A stretch of 64,000 nucleotides of DNA from Mesorhizobium sp. dw_380 (GCF_018588885.1 NZ_JAFFIW010000031.1:1-64000); one strand, 5' to 3'. Numbered from the stretch's first letter, positions 15,444 through 25,281 are shown. Program-made: numbers and translations. The notes: generated from the sequence alone by a model not told the origin.

Positions 15444-16881
15444 GACGGCCCTTCGAGTTGCGGCGATCCTTGCGGCGGCGATGACCGTCGCCGCCGTGCC
15501 TGCTTCCGCGCAGACCAACGACGCCAATAGCGACCAGACGAAAATCGACTGCCGCAACAGAACCAATGCGGCCGGTGCTGACTGCGCCAAGGACGGCAAC
15601 GGCGCCAAGGACAATGCCGGCGGTGGGGGCCCTGCCCAAGCCGACGCCGTCTTTCTTCCCGCCCTGATCGTCGATCTGTTCCCCAATCCGGTCGCGCTTC
15701 CGGCACCAGTGCCGACGCCACGACCAGAACCGGCGACGCCACCCGGCAACAATCAAGCCGGCCCGCCGGCGGGCGGGCCGATCGTCTCGCCGACCGATCT
15801 CATCGCCGTTCAGCCGCCGCGGGCCGTGGCCGGGGATTTCGTGCCCGACGAGGTGCTGGTGACCGTCGACGGCGATGCCGGCGCCTTGCAGCAGATCGCC
15901 GCCTCGTTCGGCCTCGAAGTGCGCTCGCAGCGTCAATCCAGGCTGCTTGGCACCACTTTGGTGCGTTTCGGCATTCCCGACGGCCGTCCTGTCGGCGTCG
16001 TGCTGGCGCAGCTTGCCGCCGACGGCCGTACGCAACGCCGCGAGCCCAACCACATCTATTCGCTGCAGCAGGCGGCCGGCATCGTCAACTATGCGTTCGA
16101 CCGCATCGCGCTGGACTCCAAACAGGCCAGCGGCGAAAACGTCCGCGTCGCGGTCATCGATACCGGCATCGACGACACCAATCCGGCACTGGCCGGCGTC
16201 ATCGCCGCGCAGTTCGACGCGATGCCCGACATGCCGGTCGAAAAGCGCGATCATGGCACCTCGGTGGACGGGCTGATCGCCGGCGTCGGCGCGCTGGAGG
16301 GCATGGCACCGGGCGCCAGGATCTATCACGCCCGCGCCTTCGAAGGCGGCAAGTCGACCATGGACGTCATCCTGTCGGCGCTCGACTGGGCGGCGGAGCA
16401 GAATGTCAGCATCATCAATATGAGCTTCGTCGGACCGAAGAACGATCTGCTCGGCGTCGCCTGCCGCAATGCAAGGGCACTCGGCATCGCGCTGGTCGCC
16501 GCCGCCGGAAACAATGGGCCGAAGGCGCCCTACGGCTATCCTGCCGCCTTCGATGGCGTCATCGCAGTGACCGCCACCGACGCCAAGGACGGGCTGATGC
16601 CGCAAGCCAATCGCGGCGCCTATGTCTTCATCTCCGCGCCCGGCGTCGAGATGGTGGCGCCGAGCGGCGCCGGCTCCGACGTCGTCACCGGCACCTCGTT
16701 CGCCGCGGCGATCGTCAGCGGCGCCATCGCCAATCTGATCCACGCCGCGCCCGATCGCTCGGCCGGCGACATCGAGAAGGCGCTGGCGGCAACGGCCAGG
16801 GATCTCGGCCCCAAGGGACGCGACAATGATTTCGGCTACGGGCTGCTGGACATCAAGGCGGCTGGGGCGGCGAAGGAATAG
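15433..16881 (+). CDS. Exported S8 family serine protease (subtilase)
   Basis: A 482-residue protease with a Sec signal peptide (residues 1-27, ending ASA-QT), then a low-complexity Asn/Gly/Pro-rich linker to about residue 125. A propeptide-like domain follows at about 138-210 (EVLVTVDGDAG, IAASFGLEVR, TLVRFGIP), and the catalytic domain begins near 235. The catalytic triad is Asp243 (AVIDTG), His274 (DHGTS) and Ser422 (GTSFAAA), so it should be active. It lies downstream of and overlaps the anti-sigma gene, which suggests it acts in the same signalling pathway, possibly on the anti-sigma periplasmic domain (inference). Confidence 0.93.
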   Translation: MAAETALRVAAILAAAMTVAAVPASAQTNDANSDQTKIDCRNRTNAAGADCAKDGNGAKDNAGGGGPAQADAVFLPALIVDLFPNPVALPAPVPTPRPEPATPPGNNQAGPPAGGPIVSPTDLIAVQPPRAVAGDFVPDEVLVTVDGDAGALQQIAASFGLEVRSQRQSRLLGTTLVRFGIPDGRPVGVVLAQLAADGRTQRREPNHIYSLQQAAGIVNYAFDRIALDSKQASGENVRVAVIDTGIDDTNPALAGVIAAQFDAMPDMPVEKRDHGTSVDGLIAGVGALEGMAPGARIYHARAFEGGKSTMDVILSALDWAAEQNVSIINMSFVGPKNDLLGVACRNARALGIALVAAAGNNGPKAPYGYPAAFDGVIAVTATDAKDGLMPQANRGAYVFISAPGVEMVAPSGAGSDVVTGTSFAAAIVSGAIANLIHAAPDRSAGDIEKALAATARDLGPKGRDNDFGYGLLDIKAAGAAKE

Positions 16882-16910
16882 GTTCCCTCAAACCTGTGGC
16901 GTCGGCGGGA

Positions 16911-16962
16911 CAGCACCCCCCTCTGTCCTGCCGGACATCTCCCCCGCAAGGGGGGAGATTGG
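16911..16962. repeat. Interspersed palindromic repeat
   Basis: The element contains ATCTCCCCC and GGGGGAGAT at 16937-16945 and 16951-16959, preceded by CCTGCCGGAC. A homologous copy lies in the opposite orientation at 60672-60720. It sits between the convergent subtilase and aglR genes, so it might also act as a bidirectional terminator. Confidence 0.75.
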
Positions 16963-17032
16963 ACGTCGTCGCCGCTTTCGCCAATTGCCCAACGTTGAAA
17001 GTGAGAGCCAGCGGTTGAGCTGTCGGCACGAC

Positions 17033-18055
17033 CTACGCCGGCGCGCCGGCGACCGAGCCCCTAACGACCAGGTCGACCGGCCAAACCTCTCCCCGAGCCC
17101 CTTCCTCCACCCCTGATATCCGCGCCGCCAGCCGCTCGGCGACGCGGGCGCCGGCGAGACGGATCGATGAGCGCGTCGTCGACAGCGGCACGGAGAAATT
17201 TTCGGGCTTCAGCCAGGGAAAGACGTCGTCATGGGCGATCAGCGAGACGTCGCCTGGAATGGTCAGGCCGAGGTCGCGAACCGCGCGCACGACGCCGAGC
17301 GCCATGATCAGGCTGGAGCAGGCGATCGCCGTCGGCGCGTCGCTCGCTTCCAACAGACGCCTGGTGGCGCGATAACCGTTTTCCTCCGTCATGACCACGG
17401 AGCAGACGTGGCGCTCGCTCAGGGTCAGCCCGCTCGCCGCCAAGGCCCGGCGCACGCCGCGCTCGCGATGAATAGCGAAGGTTTCGCGGTCATCGCCATT
17501 GATCAGCGCCAGCCGCTGGTGGCCGAGTTGGACCAGCAGCCGCGCCGCCTCATGGAAGGCGCCTTCATTGTCGATGTCGAGATATGGGTAGTCGAAATCG
17601 AAGCCCTCGCTTCGGCCATGGACGAGGAAAGGAATGCCGAGCGTGCTGACCAGCGCCACCCGACTGTCCTCGCGCCTCGGCGAAGAGATGTAAACCGCAT
17701 CGACCTGCCGGTTGGCGACGATGCGGCGGTAGGTCGTTTCCTGGTCGTCGGCATCGGCCGGCGACAGCACGAGATCCAGCTCGTGCGAGCGGGCATAGTC
17801 GCCCAGGCCGGACAGGAACTCGACGAAATGCGGATCGATGTCGACGGCTGTCCCCGTCGGCAGGACATAGCCGATCATGCCGGACTTGCCGGTCGCCAGC
17901 CGCCGCGCGCTCGGATTGGGGCGATAGCCATGGCGTTTGGCAGCGTCCATGACGCGCCTGCGCGTCTCCTCATTGACCTCCGGATAGCCGTTCAGCGCCC
18001 GGCTCACCGTGGTCTGCGAAAGCGCCAGCATATGCGCGAGCTGCTTGAGGTTCAC
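17033..18055 (-). CDS. aglR: LacI-family repressor of the alpha-glucoside operon
   Basis: A 340-residue LacI/GalR regulator. The N-terminal helix-turn-helix is complete (LAHMLALSQTTVSRALNG) with the hinge helix at about 45-60 (NPSARRLATGK). The rest is a periplasmic-binding-protein-like sensor domain (VDAVYISSPR, ACSSLIMALGVVRAV). It is transcribed away from aglE. Two copies of the palindrome AAAGCGCTTT lie between the two genes, one only 17 bases upstream of this start, which fits autoregulation. By analogy with Sinorhizobium AglR it should release DNA when sucrose, maltose or trehalose is present. Confidence 0.9.
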   Translation of the reverse strand: MNLKQLAHMLALSQTTVSRALNGYPEVNEETRRRVMDAAKRHGYRPNPSARRLATGKSGMIGYVLPTGTAVDIDPHFVEFLSGLGDYARSHELDLVLSPADADDQETTYRRIVANRQVDAVYISSPRREDSRVALVSTLGIPFLVHGRSEGFDFDYPYLDIDNEGAFHEAARLLVQLGHQRLALINGDDRETFAIHRERGVRRALAASGLTLSERHVCSVVMTEENGYRATRRLLEASDAPTAIACSSLIMALGVVRAVRDLGLTIPGDVSLIAHDDVFPWLKPENFSVPLSTTRSSIRLAGARVAERLAARISGVEEGARGEVWPVDLVVRGSVAGAPA

Positions 18056-18072
18056 GAGTGGCTCCTTGCCTC

Positions 18073-18082
18073 AAAGCGCTTT
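18073..18082. promoter_or_regulatory. Candidate AglR operator 1
   Basis: The palindrome AAAGCGCTTT with a central CG is typical of LacI-family sites. It lies 17 bases upstream of the aglR start codon, where a bound repressor would block aglR transcription. The identical core recurs at 18294-18303. Confidence 0.65.
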
Positions 18083-18291
18083 TAAGTTGAATCGACCCAA
18101 GCGCCACCAAGGCGCAACCGCGAGACGGCAACCATAAGCGCGCCACGGGCGAGTTTGAAACAAAAATTGCTGCTGCAACGCCCAAAAATCATGCTGCAGC
18201 GCACCCTTCAGCCCTGAATCACTTGGAATTAAATCGATTAGCTTACTCGGCCTCTTGACTTCGGACCGATTCAATGGCGAGATCGAAAAAG

Positions 18292-18305
18292 CCAAAGCGC
18301 TTTGG
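18292..18305. promoter_or_regulatory. Candidate AglR operator 2
   Basis: A perfect 14-base palindrome, CCAAAGCGCTTTGG, lies about 110 bases before the aglE start and a little downstream of a possible -35 hexamer. Its core matches operator 1 exactly. Two sites about 220 bases apart would allow looping by a LacI-type tetramer or independent control of both promoters. Confidence 0.7.
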
Positions 18306-18417
18306 AAGACTCTTCGAAAGGTTGCGGTTCCCTTGCGACTGAGTCACAGTCCTGCGGCGTCGGCGGGCGGAATGGAGGTTCCGTCCGGTGTATGTGACCC
18401 ATTGGGAGGGAATACCG

Positions 18418-19773
18418 ATGAAGAAAATGCTTTTGCTGGGCGTTGCGTTTGCCGCACTCGCCCTTGGCGCGCCAGCTCATGCCGAACTGAAGTTCAAGCC
18501 GGGCGAGGATCCGCGCTTTCACTGGGCAAATTACGACGAGCTGAAGAAAGTCGACCTCAAGGGCGAGACGCTGACCATCTTCGGGCCGTGGCGCGGCGAG
18601 GATGAGGGCCTGGTGCGCACCGTTCTCGAATATTTCCAGGAGGCCACCGGCGCCGAGATCAAATACTCCTCGTCCGAAAACTACGAGCAGCAGATCGTCA
18701 TCGACACCCAGGCCGGCAGCCCCCCCAACATCGCCGTGCTGCCGCAGCCCGGCCTGATCCAGGACCTGGCCTCCAAGGGCCTGCTGACGCCGCTCGGCGA
18801 CGACACCGCCAAATGGATCAAGGACAATTACGGCGCCGGCCAATCCTGGGTCGACCTCGGCACCTTCAAGGACAAGGACGGCAAGCCCGGCTTCTTCGCC
18901 TTCCCCTACAAGGCCGACGTGAAGTCGCTGGTCTGGTACTCGCCGGACAATTTCGAGGAAGCCGGCTACAAGGTACCGAAGACGCAGGAAGAACTCGCCG
19001 ATCTCGAAAAGAAGATCATCGCGGACGGCGGCACGCCCTGGTGCATCGGCCTCGGCTCCGGCGGCGCCACCGGCTGGCCGGCGACCGACTGGGTCGAGGA
19101 CATCATGCTCAGGACCCAGACACCCGATGTCTACGACAAGTGGGTGAAGAACGAGATCCCGTTCAACGACCCCGCAGTGGTCAACGCCATCGACATCTTC
19201 GGCAAGATCGCCACCGACGACAAGATGGTCGATGGAGGCGCCAAGGCGGTCGCGGCGACCGACTTCCGCGACAGCCCGAAGGGCCTCTTCTCGGTGCCGC
19301 CGAAGTGCTATCTGCACCACCAGGCATCGTTCATCCCGACCTTCTTCCCGCAAGGCAAGAAGCTCGGGCAGGACGCGGACTTCTTCTATTTCCCGCCCTA
19401 CGCCTCCAAGCCTGACCTCGGCACGCCGGTGCTCGGCGCCGGCACGCTGGCCATGATCACAAAAGATAGCAAAAGTGCCCGCGCGTTCATCGAATTCCTG
19501 AAGATGCCGCTGGCGCATGAGATCTGGATGGCCCAGGGCGGCTTCGTGACGCCGTTCAAGTCGGTGAACAAGGAGGCCTATGCCAGCGACGCGCTGAAGA
19601 AGCAGGGCGAGATCCTGGCCAACGCCTCGACCTTCCGCTTCGACGGCTCCGACCTGATGCCGGGCAAGATCGGCGCCGGCTCCTTCTGGACCGGCATGAT
19701 CGACCTGGTCGGCGGCAAGTCGGCCCAGGACGTCGCCACCGACATCCAGAAGAGCTGGGATGCGATCAAGTAG
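18418..19773 (+). CDS. aglE: Alpha-glucoside ABC transporter substrate-binding protein
   Basis: Periplasmic binding protein of 451 residues for sucrose, maltose or trehalose. It has a clear Sec signal peptide (MKKMLLLGVAFAALALGAPAHA) and the cluster B (extracellular solute-binding family 1) pattern, with GKPGFFAFPYKADVKSLVWY and a late FDGSDLMPGKIGAGSFW stretch. The frame is open 30 bases upstream, but ATG 18418 begins the signal peptide and follows GGGAGGG. It is the first gene of aglEFGAK. A perfect hairpin after its stop separates it from the permease genes. Confidence 0.95.
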   Translation: MKKMLLLGVAFAALALGAPAHAELKFKPGEDPRFHWANYDELKKVDLKGETLTIFGPWRGEDEGLVRTVLEYFQEATGAEIKYSSSENYEQQIVIDTQAGSPPNIAVLPQPGLIQDLASKGLLTPLGDDTAKWIKDNYGAGQSWVDLGTFKDKDGKPGFFAFPYKADVKSLVWYSPDNFEEAGYKVPKTQEELADLEKKIIADGGTPWCIGLGSGGATGWPATDWVEDIMLRTQTPDVYDKWVKNEIPFNDPAVVNAIDIFGKIATDDKMVDGGAKAVAATDFRDSPKGLFSVPPKCYLHHQASFIPTFFPQGKKLGQDADFFYFPPYASKPDLGTPVLGAGTLAMITKDSKSARAFIEFLKMPLAHEIWMAQGGFVTPFKSVNKEAYASDALKKQGEILANASTFRFDGSDLMPGKIGAGSFWTGMIDLVGGKSAQDVATDIQKSWDAIK

Positions 19774-19814
19774 GCTGGTGGCGGCCCGACGCTAGACTTC
19801 CTGATCCACATACC

Positions 19815-19839
19815 GGATCCGGGCCACAGGCCCGGATCC
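19815..19839 (+). terminator. Intra-operon hairpin after aglE
   Basis: A perfect 11-base stem (GGATCCGGGCC and its complement) closes a three-base loop, with no U tract after it. Such hairpins between a binding-protein gene and its permease genes usually stabilise the upstream message or partly terminate transcription, giving excess binding protein. The similar look of the surrounding sequence to rhizobial repeats suggests a repeat origin. Confidence 0.6.
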
Positions 19840-19960
19840 CACCGGCAATCCATGCCGGACGCCTTTTGCGTTCGATCGTTCCGATTAATCGAATCGGCGC
19901 ATCATCCCACTGCCAGGAGCCGTTTTCAGCCTGGCCGGTCATGCGCAGGGAGAGGGACCC

Positions 19961-20974
19961 ATGGCGGCTCAGATTTTCTCGGCCATATTCGTCATCATCG
20001 TCGGCGTCGGCGGCTGTGTCGCCTATTTCTGGGGCGCCAACAAACTGCTCGACACGATCTTCCCCTCGCGCGGCGTCAAAGGCGGCACGGCAATCGACAA
20101 TCTGCGCCGGCAGGGAATGATCCGGCCGTGGCTTTTCGTCGGCCCGGCACTGATCATCCTCACCATCTACCTGATCTATCCGGTCGTCGAGACGCTGAGG
20201 CTGTCGTTCCTCGACCGCGGCGGCGGCAATTTCGTCGGCTTCGCCAATTATGAATGGGCGTTCGGCGACCGCGAGTTCCGCAACTCGATCCTCAACAACA
20301 TCATGTGGCTGGCAGTGGCGCCCGCCGCCTGCACCTTCCTCGGGCTGATCATCGCGGTGCTCACCGACAAGATCTGGTGGGGCACGATCGCCAAGAGCCT
20401 GATCTTCCTGCCTTTGGCGATCTCCTTCGTCGGCGCCAGCGTGATCTGGAAATTCATCTATGAGTATCGCGGCGAGGGCCAGACGCAGATCGGCCTGCTC
20501 AACGCCGTCATCCAGTATTTCGGCGGCCAGCCGCAGGTGTGGATATCGCTGCCGTTCTGGAACGATTTCTTCCTGATGATCATCCTGATCTGGATCCAGA
20601 CCGGCTTTGCCATGGTGATCCTGTCCTCGGCGCTGCGCGGCATTCCGGAAGAGACGCTGGAGGCGGCCGTCATCGACGGCGCCAATCCGTTCCAGATCTT
20701 CTGGAAGATCATGGTGCCGCAGATCTGGGGCACCATCGCCGTGGTGTGGACCACGATCACCATCCTTGTGCTGAAGGTGTTCGACATCGTGCTGACCATG
20801 ACCAACGGCCAGTGGAACAGCCAGGTGCTGGCCAATCTGATGTTCGACTGGATGTTCCGCGGCGGCGGCGACTTCGGCCGCGGCGCGACGATCGCCATCA
20901 TCATCATGGTCGCGGTCATTCCGATCATGGTCTGGAACATCCGCCAGGCCAACAAAGAGACGGGAGGACATTGA
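19961..20974 (+). CDS. aglF: Alpha-glucoside ABC transporter permease
   Basis: MalF-type inner-membrane permease, 337 residues, with an N-terminal membrane segment, a cytoplasmic stretch, and a second block of helices starting near residue 55 (PWLFVGPALIILTIYLIYPV). The EAA loop is at about 225-245 (EETLEAAVIDGANPFQIFWKI). AGGGAGAGGGA precedes ATG 19961. The next permease begins one base after its stop. Confidence 0.95.
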   Translation: MAAQIFSAIFVIIVGVGGCVAYFWGANKLLDTIFPSRGVKGGTAIDNLRRQGMIRPWLFVGPALIILTIYLIYPVVETLRLSFLDRGGGNFVGFANYEWAFGDREFRNSILNNIMWLAVAPAACTFLGLIIAVLTDKIWWGTIAKSLIFLPLAISFVGASVIWKFIYEYRGEGQTQIGLLNAVIQYFGGQPQVWISLPFWNDFFLMIILIWIQTGFAMVILSSALRGIPEETLEAAVIDGANPFQIFWKIMVPQIWGTIAVVWTTITILVLKVFDIVLTMTNGQWNSQVLANLMFDWMFRGGGDFGRGATIAIIIMVAVIPIMVWNIRQANKETGGH

Positions 20975-20975
20975 G

Positions 20976-22130
20976 ATGGCGAGCCCGACCGGAAAGTCCT
21001 TTGGCAGCCGTTTCGGCGTCCACATCGCCGTGCTCGTCTTCGTGGTGATATGGACCGTCCCCACGCTCGGCATCCTCGTCTCGTCGCTGCGCGACAAGGA
21101 CCAGATCATCGCCTCGGGCTGGTGGAACTCCTTCGCCAGTTCCAGTCAGACCGAGGCCGGACGGCTGCCGGCCGCTTCGGCGCAGGCGCAGAAGGACGGC
21201 AAATACGTCATCGAGGGCAACATCTTCGGCGACGGCGCCAAGCGCAACATCAGCGCCTTCGGCGTCAAGTCGGCGGCGCCGACGCAATATCCCGCTGGCT
21301 CGACCGCCGATCTCGGCGACGGCGTCACGCTGCAGATGAATGCCGACGGCGGCTTCGTTCTATCTTCGCCGAATGTCTTCGAGGGCGAGCGCGGCCAGCG
21401 CGTCTACTATGCCTCGTCGGCGCCGCCGAAATTCACCACCGACAACTACCGGACGGTACTGTTTTCCGAAGGCATCGGCCGCTCCTTCATGAACTCGCTG
21501 ACGGTGACCATTCCCTCGACCGTCATCCCGATCCTGATCGCGGCCTTCGCGGCCTATGCGCTTGCCTGGATGCGCTTTCCCGGCCGCGCGCTCTTGATCG
21601 CGGTCATCATCGGCCTTCTGGTGGTGCCGCTGCAGATGTCGCTGATCCCGCTGCTCAAGCTCTATAACGGCGTCGGCGCTTTCTTCGGCGTGCCGTCCAA
21701 GACCTATCTCGGCATCTGGCTGGCGCATACCGGCTTCGGCCTGCCCTTCGCCATCTACCTGCTCAGGAGCTACATCGCCGGCCTGCCGCGCGAGATCATG
21801 GAATCGGCGCGCATCGATGGCGCCAGCGATTTCGAGATCTTCGTCAAGATCGTGCTGCCGCTGTCGTTCCCGGTGCTTGCCTCCTTCGCCATCTTCCAGT
21901 TCCTGTGGGTATGGAACGATCTCTTGGTGGCGATGGTTTTCCTTGGCACCGAGGGCGACCAGATCGTTCTGACGGCCAAACTCAACGCGCTGCTCGGCTC
22001 ACGCGGCGGCGACTGGGAGATCCTGACGACATCGGCCTTCGTGACCATTATCGTGCCGCTGATCGTGTTCTTCTCGCTGCAGCGCTATTTCGTCCGCGGG
22101 CTGCTTGCCGGCTCGGTGAAAGGAGGCTGA
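20976..22130 (+). CDS. aglG: Alpha-glucoside ABC transporter permease
   Basis: MalG-type permease, 384 residues. It is longer than usual because of a large periplasmic insert at about 45-150 between the first and second membrane helices (ASAQAQKDGKYVIEGN and following), a feature of AglG proteins. The EAA loop lies at about 270-290 (REIMESARIDGASDFEIFVKI). It follows aglF by one base and precedes aglA by four. Confidence 0.95.
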   Translation: MASPTGKSFGSRFGVHIAVLVFVVIWTVPTLGILVSSLRDKDQIIASGWWNSFASSSQTEAGRLPAASAQAQKDGKYVIEGNIFGDGAKRNISAFGVKSAAPTQYPAGSTADLGDGVTLQMNADGGFVLSSPNVFEGERGQRVYYASSAPPKFTTDNYRTVLFSEGIGRSFMNSLTVTIPSTVIPILIAAFAAYALAWMRFPGRALLIAVIIGLLVVPLQMSLIPLLKLYNGVGAFFGVPSKTYLGIWLAHTGFGLPFAIYLLRSYIAGLPREIMESARIDGASDFEIFVKIVLPLSFPVLASFAIFQFLWVWNDLLVAMVFLGTEGDQIVLTAKLNALLGSRGGDWEILTTSAFVTIIVPLIVFFSLQRYFVRGLLAGSVKGG

Positions 22131-22134
22131 AACA

Positions 22135-23799
22135 ATGCAATCGGCTTTGAAGGCGACTTCGAGACCAGACCCCGCCGTCGACCGCGACTGGTGGCGGGGC
22201 GCGGTGATCTACCAGATCTATCCGCGTTCCTATCAAGACTCGGACGGCGACGGCATCGGCGACCTGAAAGGCATCGTGCGGCGCCTGCCCTACATCGCCG
22301 CGCTCGGCGCGGATGCCATCTGGATCTCGCCCTTCTTCAAATCGCCGATGAAGGATTTCGGCTACGACGTCTCGGACTATTGCGACGTCGACCCGATGTT
22401 CGGCACGCTGGCCGACTTCGATGCGCTGACGGCGGAGGCGCACCGGCTCGGCCTCAAGGTGATGATCGACGAGGTGCTGTCACACACCGCCGATATCCAT
22501 CCCTGGTTCAAGGAAAGCCGGTCGAGTCGCACCAACCCCAGAGCGGACTGGTATGTCTGGGCCGACGCCAGGCCCGACGGCACGCCGCCCAACAACTGGC
22601 TGTCGATCTTCGGCGGCTCGGCCTGGCAGTGGGACACCAGCCGTCAGCAATATTACCTGCACAATTTTCTCGCCGAGCAGCCCGACCTCAACTTCCACAA
22701 CCGAGAAGTCCAGGACGCGCTGCTGGAGGTCACCCGCTTCTGGCTGGAACGCGGCGTCGACGGCTTCAGGCTCGACACCATCAATTTCTATTTCCACAGC
22801 CAGGGTCTGGAAAACAATCCGCCGCTGCCGCCCGAGGAGCGCAACGACCAGACCGCGCCGACGGTCAATCCCTACAACTACCAGGACCATATCTACGACA
22901 AGAGCCGTCCGGAGAACCTCGGCTTCCTCGAACGCTTCCGCGCCTTGCTCGACGAATATCCGGCAACCGCTGCCGTCGGCGAAGTCGGCGATTCGCAACG
23001 CGGGCTGGACGTGGTGGCCGCCTATACGGCCGGCGGCAAGCGCGTGCACATGTGCTATTCCTTCGATTTCCTGGCGCCGGAAAAGATCAGCGCCGCCAAG
23101 GTCCGCTCGGTGCTGGAAACCTTCGGCAAGGTTGCCAGCGACGGTTGGTCGTGCTGGGCGTTTTCCAATCATGACGTGATGCGCCCAGCCTCGCGCTGGG
23201 CTTCCAATGAGGCAGATCCGACCGCATATCTCAAGGTCATCTCTGCATTGCTGATGTCGCTGCGCGGCTCGGTCTGCATCTACCAGGGCGAAGAGCTGGG
23301 GCTTGGCGAGGCCGAGCTGCGCTTCGAGGATCTGCAGGATCCCTATGGCATCCGCTTCTGGCCGGAATTCAAGGGCCGCGACGGCTGCCGCACGCCCATG
23401 GTGTGGGACGGCAACGCCAAGAATGGCGGCTTCTCCCAGGCAAGGCCGTGGCTGCCGGTGCCGGCCAAGCATCTGACGCAGGCGGTCAATGTGCAGCAGG
23501 GCGACGAAACTTCGCTGCTCGAGCACTATCGGCGCTTTCTCGCCTTCCGCCGCGCCCATCCGGCGCTGGTCAAGGGTAATATCACCTTCATCGAAAGCGA
23601 GGGGGACACCGTCGCCTTCACACGCCGGGAGGGCAATGAGCAGATCGTCTGTGTCTTCAATCTGAGCGCCAAGCCGGCCGAGGTTGACCTTGGCGGCGGA
23701 TCGCTGCAACCTTTGCCGGGACACGGATTTGCGGGGAAAGCGGACGGAGGTTCCGTCCGCCTCGGCGGCTACGGCGCCTGGTTCGGGCGCGTCGACTGA
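22135..23799 (+). CDS. aglA: Alpha-glucosidase (GH13)
   Basis: A cytoplasmic enzyme of 554 residues that hydrolyses imported sucrose, maltose, trehalose or related sugars. Glycoside hydrolase family 13 motifs are complete: WWRGAVIYQIYPRSY near the N-terminus, the nucleophile region GFRLDTIN, the acid/base AVGEVGD and FSNHDVMR. The barrel is followed by a beta-domain after about residue 480. It lies inside the transport operon between the permease and ATPase genes, an arrangement characteristic of rhizobial agl loci. Confidence 0.95.
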   Translation: MQSALKATSRPDPAVDRDWWRGAVIYQIYPRSYQDSDGDGIGDLKGIVRRLPYIAALGADAIWISPFFKSPMKDFGYDVSDYCDVDPMFGTLADFDALTAEAHRLGLKVMIDEVLSHTADIHPWFKESRSSRTNPRADWYVWADARPDGTPPNNWLSIFGGSAWQWDTSRQQYYLHNFLAEQPDLNFHNREVQDALLEVTRFWLERGVDGFRLDTINFYFHSQGLENNPPLPPEERNDQTAPTVNPYNYQDHIYDKSRPENLGFLERFRALLDEYPATAAVGEVGDSQRGLDVVAAYTAGGKRVHMCYSFDFLAPEKISAAKVRSVLETFGKVASDGWSCWAFSNHDVMRPASRWASNEADPTAYLKVISALLMSLRGSVCIYQGEELGLGEAELRFEDLQDPYGIRFWPEFKGRDGCRTPMVWDGNAKNGGFSQARPWLPVPAKHLTQAVNVQQGDETSLLEHYRRFLAFRRAHPALVKGNITFIESEGDTVAFTRREGNEQIVCVFNLSAKPAEVDLGGGSLQPLPGHGFAGKADGGSVRLGGYGAWFGRVD

Positions 23800-23823
23800 A
23801 ATTCAAATCACTGGGAGACAATC

Positions 23824-24936
<1,113 letters not shown>

Positions 24937-24960
24937 GACAAAAGCCTGTCTCGACAAGCA

Positions 24961-24995
24961 AAAAGGAGCGGCGGGCAAGGCCCGCCGCTCCTTTT
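24961..24995. terminator. Bidirectional Rho-independent terminator
   Basis: A perfect 15-base stem (AAAAGGAGCGGCGGG and its complement) with a five-base loop is flanked by T runs on the plus strand and A runs on the other side. It can therefore end both the plus-strand agl operon and the minus-strand DUF680-type gene at 25015. Confidence 0.93.
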
Positions 24996-25014
24996 TGTAT
25001 ATCAACCGCGGCTG

Positions 25015-25254
25015 TTAGTTGTTGCCGAACAGGTTGCGGTCCGCACCCTGATGGGCCGGCTTCTGCACGTCGCCCGACGAATTGAGCAGCTTGTAAACGA
25101 GCGAATCGCCGTTACGGATCGAGCCCGTATGCGCGGTGTCGACGTTGGCGGTCGCCTGCTTGTTGATGTCGGTGCCGCCAACATTGTCGTTGCGGGCATA
25201 GGCGCTGCCAGCGGCAATCAGAAGAGCGGCGGCAGTAAGAACAATCTTTTTCAT
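25015..25254 (-). CDS. DUF680-type small exported protein, copy 1
   Basis: A 79-residue protein with a Sec signal peptide (MKKIVLTAAALLIAAGSAYA) and a mature part of about 58 residues. It shares DNVGGTDINKQATA with copy 3 and ends in GADRNLFGNN like both neighbours. It has ten or so extra residues in the middle (RNGDSLVYKLL). The ATG at 25254 was chosen over a longer open frame because it starts the signal peptide. The function is unknown. The family is, as far as I know, restricted to Mesorhizobium and close relatives. Confidence 0.85.
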   Translation of the reverse strand: MKKIVLTAAALLIAAGSAYARNDNVGGTDINKQATANVDTAHTGSIRNGDSLVYKLLNSSGDVQKPAHQGADRNLFGNN

Positions 25255-25281
25255 TTTTGATACTCCGGTTTTCTCGAATTC

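Larger units (their letters stand above)
18056..18417. promoter_or_regulatory. aglR-aglE divergent regulatory region
   Basis: This 362-base stretch holds no gene. It contains two operator-like palindromes (listed separately), an A/T-rich segment around 18220-18245, and a TTGACT hexamer at 18255-18260 that could be the -35 element of aglE. No convincing -10 hexamer was found at the usual spacing. GGGAGGG ahead of 18418 is the aglE ribosome-binding site. Confidence 0.6.
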
